Of a stretch of DNA of 64,000 nt, positions 56,227 to 64,000 are shown in pieces. This DNA comes from Sternotherus odoratus (lineage: Eukaryota > Chordata > Testudines > Kinosternidae). Within the stretch, counting starts at the first letter, position 1. Each line of letters begins with the position of its first letter. The DNA lies in contig JAVMKO010000001.1 of NCBI GenBank assembly GCA_032164245.1, forward strand, positions 74,521,892-74,585,891. Reading direction: 5' to 3'. The position numbers were made by a program, and so were the translations under genes. The notes beneath the pieces were generated by a model. It was not told the DNA's origin. It did no database searches and worked only from the letters and a program-made list of their open reading frames with translations.

Positions 56227-56879
56227 GAGGAGGAACTTAAGTCTGGTGTCCTTATCCTATTTTGTTCTGGGTTTGAAGCCCCTGCAGATCCTGCAACATT
56301 ACTGCATGTGGACCTGCCCCAGGCACTTAAGGCAACTAGTGTGGATTGCTAACCGGCATTGGTTTATGGCACAACGCCTACGGTTTGAACTCCACAACTG
56401 AGGTATATCCTGGTGCCGGGGAAGGGCTAGCCCCACTAAGCAGACTTTGCTACTGACTATACTACTAACTAGTTAATTAACTAACTAAAACTCAGCTTTA
56501 ACAAGGTAACTATTTACATTCTATAAAACAAGTTCAATGAGGGAAGGTACTTGCGGGAAAAATGCAAGAACGAGCAGAAGTTCCAACAACCGTCATGCAC
56601 GGTAAGAAGAAACTAGAGAAGCAGTGGGGTCCTATATATTGGCACTAAGAGGACATGACTCAAGCAGGCACCAGAGGCAACCCAACAGATACTACTAAGG
56701 GAAAACTTTCCAGCTACAGTGCTTAGGGCAAGCACACACCTACACTGCAGCGGGTGGTGCCATTGGCTGTGGTTTAACGTTCCCAGCCAATGGGAGCTGC
56801 AGGGAGCAGAGCCCTGTGCCCCTCCCCTCCTCCAGTGGCTGCAAGGAGGTGGTGCCATCTGCTTCTCAGAGCAGCGTGG

Positions 56880-57001
56880 TGCCAGGGCAGGCAGGAAGCA
56901 TGCCTTAGCCCACTACGCCACAGGGTTGACAATCATGAGGGCCAGATTGAAAGCCCCAATGGGATGGATCTGGCCCTCGGGCCATAGTTTTCCCTCCCCT
57001 G
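56880..57001 (-). mobile_element. hAT terminus, fragment
   Basis: Minus-strand start CAGGGGAGGGAAAACTATGG, CCCGAGGGCCAGATCCATCC matches the subterminal style of the 9603 family. The other end and the duplication were not found. Confidence 0.5.
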
Positions 57002-57100
57002 TGATAGACCAACACAGTCCATTAACTGTACTTAACACTATTCAGGAGGAGAATCCAGAGGCATATTCAATTTATTAACTAGAATTATGACTAGTTTGTT

Positions 57101-57263
57101 GAAGTTACAAAGAGTCCTGTGGCACCTTAAAGACTAACTAAAGTATTGAAGCATAAGCATACAGTTGTGCAGGTGCTTCAATACTTTAGTTAGTATTTAA
57201 GGTGCCACAGGACTCTTTGTAACTTCTGCAATTCCAGACTAACACGGACACCTCTCTGATTCT
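57101..57263 (-). mobile_element. Fold-back SINE insertion, second copy
   Basis: Flanked by a 13-bp duplication TGACTAGTTTGTT (57088-57100, 57264-57276). The minus strand starts with the SINE head (AATCAGAGAGGTGTCCGTG, TTAGTCTGGAATTGCAG). Then 53-nt inverted arms, 57101-57153 and 57174-57226, pair with one mismatch around a 20-nt spacer. Compared with the copy at 14791, the normal 3' tail is replaced by an inverted copy of the SINE's own middle. Confidence 0.88.
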
Positions 57264-57383
57264 TGACTAGTTTGTTACATACTTTCATCTCCTGTTTAGC
57301 TTAAGCACATAAAACTTGAGCAATTTCTTTCTCGCTACACCCAGTAAAGAGAGATAAGCAGCTGAGAGAAGTTTATAGTGTAC

Positions 57384-57447
57384 CTGAGTATCTGGTTTTA
57401 GCCAGTGTGCAGCTGTATCGGAGTCTGAGCTGTCAGAAACGTGGGTA
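57384..57447 (-). CDS. AGBL3: AGBL3 exon after the catalytic domain
   Basis: Acceptor CAATCTTTCACAG|T and donor ACTCAG|GTACAC; 64 bp; phase 2 in, phase 0 out. Encodes THVSDSSDSDTAAHWLKPDT plus Gln, an acidic Ser/Asp cluster that continues the acidic end of the previous exon. Confidence 0.82.
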
Positions 57448-58415
57448 CTGTGAAAGATTGAACATTGTTTTATTTCCTTAGTTTTGGACTGGAAAAATAT
57501 TTTGTTGAGTTAATCCATATAATAAACCAGTGCCTTGCCCTGCCCCACCCTACACATAGTAACCCTATTGGAAATGCTGTATAGATTGTAGTTTTCACAT
57601 TTCTCTCATCTAAAGCACACAATCCCAATGTATAGGCTGCAGGACCTGAAGTTAAGCAATTTAACAGTGGGGACTTTGATTATGGGGACTACAGGTTTGT
57701 CTCACAAACCTTGGTTCCTCAGTACAATCTGATGTGAGCAGATGACATTTCCAGATTCTAGCTAGGTATAATCCTACTTCACATTTTCACTCTATTTTAT
57801 GTGATTTCACCTATTACATCTCATCTAGTTTTCCTTAATTGAGTGCTCGATTAGTTCTCTACCAAGAGGCAATGTATTGCAGGCATTAAGATAGGCCTGT
57901 TTGTATTAAAACAAAACTAAACTTCATCTTTTCATTTGCTTATTATTCACCATGAGGAGTGAAGACTTCAGCTTTGGGACGTGTACTTTTTAGTAATTCA
58001 AAATGCAGACAGTATTTTGAAGAGACAGTTTTGAAAATAATGCACTGACAAGGGCCAAGAGATATTTCATTTGCTGTATTAATTAGAAGCATCAAGATTT
58101 TCCAAAAATTACAAAATATTACTCCTTGTGAAATGAGTTTGGAGATCGTCAAACAATTCACAATAGGCCAGTGTCCACATCTCATTATGCACCTGCACAA
58201 CTGTCACTAATTAACTTGTCAGTTTCAGCAGTGAAATCAAGTACTGATTGGGCCCTGTAGATTGAACTTCCACCTCATATATAAGAGTGGATCATTCAGG
58301 GGAGAAGCACATTGCTGGGCCATTGTGGGGAATCTTGTATTGCTATTTCTTATGATGGACCTATTTTATAGCTAAATTGAGTACAGGACTTGACTGGCTC
58401 TTTTTTACAGCAATA

Positions 58416-58754
58416 CAGTAGAACCGCAGAATTACGAACACCTCAGGAATGGAGATTGTTCATAAGTCTGAAATGTTCGTAACTGTGAACAAAACATTAT
58501 GGTTCTTCTTTCAAAAGTTTACAACTGAACATTGACTTAATACAGCTTCGAAGCTTTACTATGAAGAAGAAAAATGGTGTTTTCTCTTTATTATTTTAGT
58601 AGTTTGCATTTAACACAGTACTGTACTGTATTTATTCCCCCCCCCCCCCCCCCGCCTCTGCTGCTGCCTGATTGCATATTTTCAGTTCGAAATGAGGTGT
58701 GTGGCTGATTGGTTAGTTCATAACTCTAGTGTTCATAACTCTGAGATTCTATTG
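58416..58754. mobile_element. Tc1/mariner- or pogo-like MITE
   Basis: Left CAGTAGAACCGCAGAATTAC and right GTTCATAACTCTGAGATTCT-ATTG are diverged inverted repeats flanked by TA (58414-58415, 58755-58756). A 17-C run sits inside at about 58637. Older than the 8487 copy. Confidence 0.8.
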
Positions 58755-59165
58755 TACATTCATGTACACTGAAGCAAGTAATACACTATCCTGAAGCTAG
58801 ACTTCTCTGCAAACATGTACAGTCGAAAAATTGTGTACTGATTTACATAACACCTGATCAAGTTCTGCATCAGTTTACTGTCAGTGCAATTCCATCTTTC
58901 CCTAAGAGCCTTCAGAACCCCACACTGAGCTAAATGAGAGCCTAGCTGTCTTTTGTACGACAGGGCAAAGTTTGAGCAGATAAAGGGGTTCTATCCACAG
59001 CCAACTGACCATTAAAGACTCAACCTGAGATTCATATGTAATTATCTTCCAGAAATTTCAAAATTAAATTATTGATAATTATTCTAATGCCCAGTGTAGT
59101 CCTCTTTACCAAAGTGCACAACAAGGTACAATAAATCTCAGTATCTCTCAATAGTTTTGGTTTAC

Positions 59166-59287
59166 CTGGAATCTTTGTCTAATATGGCATCTGTGACAGA
59201 GGCATCTGAGTCACAATTAGGATTTTCTGAGTTTGTCTTAGCTTGCTGTTTCACCATTTCCTCTAATTCTTTCAGGCACAGATAATA
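59166..59287 (-). CDS. AGBL3: AGBL3 exon, end of carboxypeptidase domain
   Basis: Acceptor ATCTTCCCTAG|TAT, donor TCCAG|GTAAAC; 122 bp; phase 0 in, 2 out. Starts YYLCLKELEEMVKQQAKTNS, like the helix that closes the CCP domain, then becomes Asp/Ser-rich. Confidence 0.88.
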
Positions 59288-59437
59288 CTAGGGAAGATCA
59301 TACACTTAGTTAATAAGGAAATCCATTGCCTTATTGAAAGCTACTTATCAAAACCAATATAGCGTTTGTTATTATTACCTTACAGAGTGCCACATTTTAT
59401 CACAAAAATACTTTTATTCCAGCAGCTCTTTTCTTAC

Positions 59438-59538
59438 CTTACTCTTGTCTGGATCACAGTAATCCAAGAGGGCATCACATAAATGGTATCCTATTGACTC
59501 TAAGTCTTCAGTGTGGAAGTGAGTGCCCCCTCTATTAC
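59438..59538 (-). CDS. AGBL3: AGBL3 carboxypeptidase exon (HFHTEDLESIGYHLCD)
   Basis: Acceptor CATGTTTCAG|GT, donor AGTAAG|GTAAGA; 101 bp; phase 1 in, 0 out. Encodes NRGGTHFHTEDLESIGYHLC then DALLDYCDPDKSK, a segment I recognise from CCP3. Confidence 0.93.
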
Positions 59539-59915
59539 CTGAAACATGAACAGAGATATTCACAAACGAAGACATAACTGTCCTGCTCACTCCCTGCCGT
59601 GATATTTTCACCATGATGGTTGAAAGCAAGTTAAAATATCTTTGGTTCAAGATTAGTTGCTGCTCCACAAACTTATAATATAGCTTCCAGAAAAACATTC
59701 CACCCTCCCAAAGCCCTTGTGAAGGCCACTGGTTTTCCAAGACATCTTGAAACAGTTTTGTACCATCTCAATACAAAGTTCACATGATATGATTATGACA
59801 CTGTTTTGTTCTACCTGTGCTCCACCTGACTGAAACCAGAGTGCGAGCAAAACTTCTTTGACTTGACCTGTTGGTCCCCAGGCCTTTGATCAAATAAAGA
59901 AATTAGTGCTTATTA

Positions 59916-60185
59916 GCCCTGGTCTACACTGGGGGTGGGAAAGTGATCTAAGATACACAACTTCAGCTACAAGAATAGCGTAGCTGAAGTCAACGTACCT
60001 AGATCGACTTACTGCAACATCTTCATGGTGGTGAGTTGACTACTGCTGCTCCCCCATCGACTCCGCCTGAGCCTTTCACGGCGGTGGAGTACAGGAGTCA
60101 ATGGGAGAGCACTCAGGGATCGATTTATCCCCAATTGATCAATCGATCTCACAGCATCGATCCCCACTGTAATGTACAGCGGCCC
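59916..60185. mobile_element. Harbinger-type MITE
   Basis: GCCCTGGTCTACACTGGGGG to TGTACAGCGGCCC, flanked by TTA (59913-59915, 60186-60188). The interior CAGCTACAAGAATAGCGTAG, AAGTCAACGTACCTAGATCG and GATCAATCGATC palindromes match a MITE common in turtles. Confidence 0.8.
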
Positions 60186-60188
60186 TTA

Positions 60189-61180
60189 GTGTCTCTCCAC
60201 CAGAGGTCAGAGGTTCAATCCCTTCTTTCAGGAGTGGCTACCAGTAATTCTCCACACTGACAGTCAATAAAACCAAAGTGACCTTAATTAAAGCACAGCT
60301 TATTTAGCATACCAAATAGAAAATAAAAAAGTCATGTAACTACAAATTAAATCGAAAACACTTGTTCATTCAAGAGACTGCACAAAATGTTAGGCCAGCC
60401 AAAAGTTTTGGGATAACCACCACTGAATGGTTCCTATAGCAAAGCTCTGACATTTTGGAGTTGGCAAAGCTGTGTGTCTGGTCAGCACTCTATCTTGGTC
60501 TCTGTGAGATCTCCTCCTTTCTCTGGGCAAGCAAACACCCTCTTCTATAGTCACAGTGGCCTTTTCTACACTAAGAAAAATTTGATCTCTACTTCCCCAC
60601 TGATGCAACAATGGTGGAAGCGCTTGTCCAGACAGCGTAAGAATGCTACAGACATGTCCACACTAAAGCTTCTCTATGGCTACCACTGATAGAGCTGTAC
60701 CTACACAAAATTCTAATCCATGTTTTTCCAATGCAGACAGTGTCCCCATTCTGAGTATCTCAGAGGGATTGAATTATATGTGACATTACTTTCAACAAAT
60801 TCAGCTTGGGACAAATAACATTTTTCCTCGCCTCTCACAAAGTATCCTCAATAAACAATCTCTGCACTCAATTGTACAACTATTTCTGGCATATCTATTT
60901 ATAGCAATTCCATTTAATTTGGTAGGCAGGCCCACTAATTAATCATATATTGGTTTCCAGTACATGTCTGTAATAACTGTGGCCTGAAAGTTAACTTATG
61001 CATAACCTCTTAAAATGCTCACTCTAACGTCACAGAATCTGTCATTTATCTCTGTTAAATTGGATTCTTTGAGGATGGTAGCTAAAACCATCACAGATCA
61101 CCACTATATCTGTAAAACAAAATCAAAACCAGATTTTCTTTGATGAGCCCTATGGTCTCCCTTGAACAAAAAAGACCTTA
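60189..61180. other. AGBL3 intron, no recognised elements
   Basis: No splice-flanked open frame, RNA gene or transposon end is seen. Confidence 0.5.
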
Positions 61181-61181
61181 C

Positions 61182-61308
61182 CTAGTTTAGAGCCACAAAA
61201 AGTGGCTTCCAAAGTATAGCTGTTGCGGATGCCCATCTTCCACATCACTACTCGACCTGTCCCTTCTTTGCTTTTCTGTACTTCGAAATTGCAATCTGGG
61301 AATGAAAA
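61182..61308 (-). CDS. AGBL3: AGBL3 carboxypeptidase exon with catalytic Glu
   Basis: Acceptor CCTTCTTTTAAG|TTT, donor AAACTAG|GTAAGG; 127 bp; phase 0 in, 1 out. [20 protein letters not shown] leads into [20 protein letters not shown]. The Glu of YTLEATF is the general base conserved across M14 carboxypeptidases, and the Arg of GTGRVV belongs to the conserved core. All are intact, so activity is expected. Confidence 0.95.
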
Positions 61309-62113
61309 CTTAAAAGAAGGACATAGGGTCAGTTCTCTGTCTTTTAAGGAGCACCCTTTCCCACTAACGTAGAGATGAAGATACCAGCTTCTTCTTCCTC
61401 ACTAATGTGCAAAACTTTCAAACCCAACTAAGAAAATAGTTAAAGGTTCAATTCATCCTTCTTTCATCCTGCAGTACATAGGTATTTCATCACACATGGT
61501 GCATGCCAGTCTTTCAGTATTGAGGTACAACAGAGCAGTGGATGAGAATCAGTCTTTGATTATACCAGTTTGTTTTATTTTAACAAGGATTTTTAATCAT
61601 TACACATGTAACATCTTTAAATACTGCTGTTCATACTATCCCCAATACTTGAACTAGCACCAGATTGCTGGGCCAGCCCCCCAAAGCCTCCCTTTCTCTT
61701 TATAATACTAAGATGGTGTGAGATGCATGTTTAGTAAAAGTCTGAATAGTTCATCTGTCACGGGTGAACAAATCAGCAATTTGGTATCCTGGGCCACCTG
61801 GAGCTTTGGATCACCTCATCAGGTTCTGAAGAAAACAGAATTGAACTCAAATGCTACAGTAATAAATCTAGTGTGATAGTTTGTGTATTGTTCTGTTACT
61901 GAATTGCCGAATCCCTACTGGTTAGAGAATGGACCTGTTGTGTGTTTTAGCCAATCAGAAGTCATTTTATCAATAAAAGCACAATCCTGTAATACTTAGT
62001 ACCTTTATATATAAGTTTGTTTCCAACTGACTGACATTTTAGCAAATCTGGTCAGCTTACACAGATTTCATTTAGTATAGTAAAGGACTATTTCAAGTTA
62101 GCGACTTACTTAC

Positions 62114-62276
62114 CTTATCTGGGCAGTTCTTGCTCATTATGAGAGGAAAGATGCGTTGGTGCAAGCATGGCACCTCCGCTTGCTCCCCACCATCACAGCC
62201 ATACATGAAGACATTCTCTTTTCTGCTATGACCATGAAGATCACAATACAGGAGAATGTCACGCTCCTCCATCACT
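62114..62276 (-). CDS. AGBL3: AGBL3 carboxypeptidase exon with third zinc ligand
   Basis: Acceptor TCTCTTGTTACAG|A, donor GATAAG|GTAAGT; 163 bp; one base completes the previous codon, then 54 codons. [20 protein letters not shown] carries the histidine that completes the zinc site, followed by [15 protein letters not shown]. This is the diagnostic block of cytosolic carboxypeptidases. Confidence 0.96.
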
Positions 62277-64000
62277 CTGTAACAAGAGAGGAAACAAAAC
62301 TTGACTATAAATGCTTTTTTCCCCTCCATTAGCCTGCGCTAATGCATTGCAGCAATCTTCATAGGAATAATTAAATACATAAACATATGCTTAGCTTTAA
62401 GTATATGAGTAATCACACTGATTTCAACAGGATTACTCATGTGCTTAGAATGAAGCATGCACTTAGGTGCTTTGATAAATCAGTGACAAAGAGCTCGGCA
62501 TCTTGCAAGATCAAACCCCAAAAGTGTGACGGGTTAGTAACAAGATCCAAGGCTGTGCATCAGAAATTTGTGCCCATTTTATTATAACAGTTATAATGGA
62601 TCAATCATTCTTCATGAATCCAAAAAGCTGTGAGTCACTATTTTTAAAAATGTGGGTAACTGAACTCTATTCCTTTTTAGATCTCATTTCCTTGATCTTC
62701 CTTTCTTCAGCAACTATTATCTGGGTCTTCCCTTCAGTCTCCACATTTCCCATCCCAAATACATTCACTTTGGCAAATTTCCCCTCCAGTCTTATCAACC
62801 CTCAGGTCCAGTAATGATCTTCAGCCTCTTCAGGTGTATATTAAAACAATTTGAAGTATTGCACCAGGATGCTACTTTTATGTTCCTTCTTGTTTGCCAC
62901 ATCATACATAAGGCACAATCTTGAGACTTATAACACACTACAAATATATGGCACAAAACTGTGTAGCCGATAGCGCATTCCCCATTCAAGGAGAAAGAAG
63001 CATTAGTTTCAAGTATCAGTTTTTTGCAATATTGCAAGTTTTGGAATATGTTGCATTTTGTCTATAATTTTTTAAAAGAAAGTTTGCAAAACCTCACAAG
63101 TTTTTTTAAAAAGGGATTTAATACATCCCCCAAAAGCCACTTTGAGTAGGTTTTCATGTAGGTGAGAATCATTCATGCTGGGATATCACTCTTCCCAGTA
63201 GTAGTCAATTCTTGATGGATCAAGAGAGAAAGGGGAAAAAGGGTTTAACATTTTTCAGTTGATAATGTGCTAAATGTGAGTCTGGATATTTGGGCATTTC
63301 AGCACATTTTTCTAAAAATATGTATTTGTATATTTTGCTATACCAGTTGCCTTTAAATTGTAAAAATGGGATGCAGGGTAAAGAGAGCGCTTTTCTGTTA
63401 CACTACTTTGCAAAAGACGAGCCTGTATCCATCTATCATAAGAATATTTGTCCTCTCTCAAATCTACACAAGTTGTCTCCTATGGGAGAACAGTCAATTT
63501 TGTTCTCTAGTAGGCTCCAAAGTCCTTTCCCAGAGTCATCAAAAACTCTTGAAAGGGTCCTTTCAAAGCTAAAGCCATTAGAAGAACCCAGTTACATAAG
63601 ACCAACTTGAATGGTGACTCTGGGTATGAAGTTATATGTACAAACAGATGAGTGTGCACTGCATAAGGAAGTGAAGCGTTAGAAACCAAACACATTTATA
63701 CTGAAATATACAGTAAACTTGACAGGACTTGTAGTCAAATACAAGGCTGGGATTCACTCTGGACCTGGCCCACTTTAGGGCACTGTCCTGCACCCAACGA
63801 GGTTGGCAGATATTTTGCCACTGAATGCAACGGGAGCAGAATTAGGGCCTTTATCTGTAAATCTTGATGGGGGGCAGTGATGAGAAGGGCTATGAAAAAA
63901 AAAATCACTTTCTGTTCCGGGGCTAATGGTTCCCTGAAAAATTATCCTTTGCTACCCAAGATATCTTTTTCATTCCCTGTATTAAAGCTATATACAGGGA
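62277..64000. other. AGBL3 intron to window edge
   Basis: No further exon with compatible phase 2 exit was found. AT-rich, without recognised transposon ends. Confidence 0.5.

Larger units (their letters stand above)
37762..64000 (-). other. AGBL3: AGBL3 gene, 3' part (12 exons, runs off right edge)
   Basis: Cytosolic carboxypeptidase 3 of the M14 (CCP/Nna1) family, which removes C-terminal or side-chain glutamates from tubulin and other proteins. Twelve exons whose phases all agree (lengths 163, 127, 101, 122, 64, 69, 36, 55, 49, 212, 253 and 397 bp) give 548 codons and a stop. The first four carry the second half of the zinc carboxypeptidase domain. The last eight code for a low-complexity basic tail. 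N-terminal exons with the HxxE zinc motif lie beyond 64000. Between 62277 and the edge I see no further exon. Confidence 0.85.

Overview
The window is vertebrate nuclear DNA with long introns, GT-AG exons and a dense load of transposons. The mix of CR1 and Penelope-like LINE remnants, many hAT and Harbinger elements flanked by intact target-site duplications, a DIRS-type retrotransposon, and SINEs carrying the AGTCCTGTGGCACCTTAAAGAC core points to a turtle (probably a cryptodire). That assignment comes from recalled repeat families, not from a search.

Three protein-coding genes are recognisable. CYREN (cell-cycle regulator of non-homologous end joining, also called MRI) is on the + strand. 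It has a CpG-island promoter and non-coding first exon near 3.9-4.7 kb, three coding exons at 7539-7666, 9336-9402 and 11227-11466, and a poly(A) signal at 11975. TMEM140 is on the - strand, with its whole coding region in one exon (16238-16825). A likely promoter and non-coding first exon lie about 9 kb upstream (25885-~26070), behind a PRDI-like interferon element and a kappa-B site. AGBL3 (cytosolic carboxypeptidase 3) is also on the - strand. Its 3' half occupies twelve phase-compatible exons from 62276 down to the stop codon at 37762, and the rest of the gene lies off the right edge. The order and orientation AGBL3 -> TMEM140 -> <- CYREN is the arrangement I recall for human chromosome 7q33, so this is conserved synteny.

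Layout: 70-2457, an hAT element swollen by three minisatellites; 2.7-5.8 kb, Penelope and hAT remnants around the CYREN CpG island; 5.8-7.35 kb, two inverted hAT transposase 3' halves; 7.5-12 kb, CYREN, with nested hAT/pogo-like elements in its introns; 12768-13612, a Helitron; 16.2-26.1 kb, TMEM140; 26389-28492, a 2.1-kb non-autonomous hAT; 29.45-33.2 kb, a dead Harbinger element interrupted by a solo LTR; 37-64 kb, AGBL3, whose longest intron holds a DIRS fragment and a CR1 with two nested DNA transposons.

The genes are not an operon. CYREN restrains Ku-dependent end joining, AGBL3 trims glutamates from protein tails, and TMEM140 is a small four-pass membrane protein. The most interesting signals are the IFN-beta-like promoter architecture at TMEM140, the Helitron carrying a ZNF143-type promoter motif, and two independent fold-back SINE insertions.
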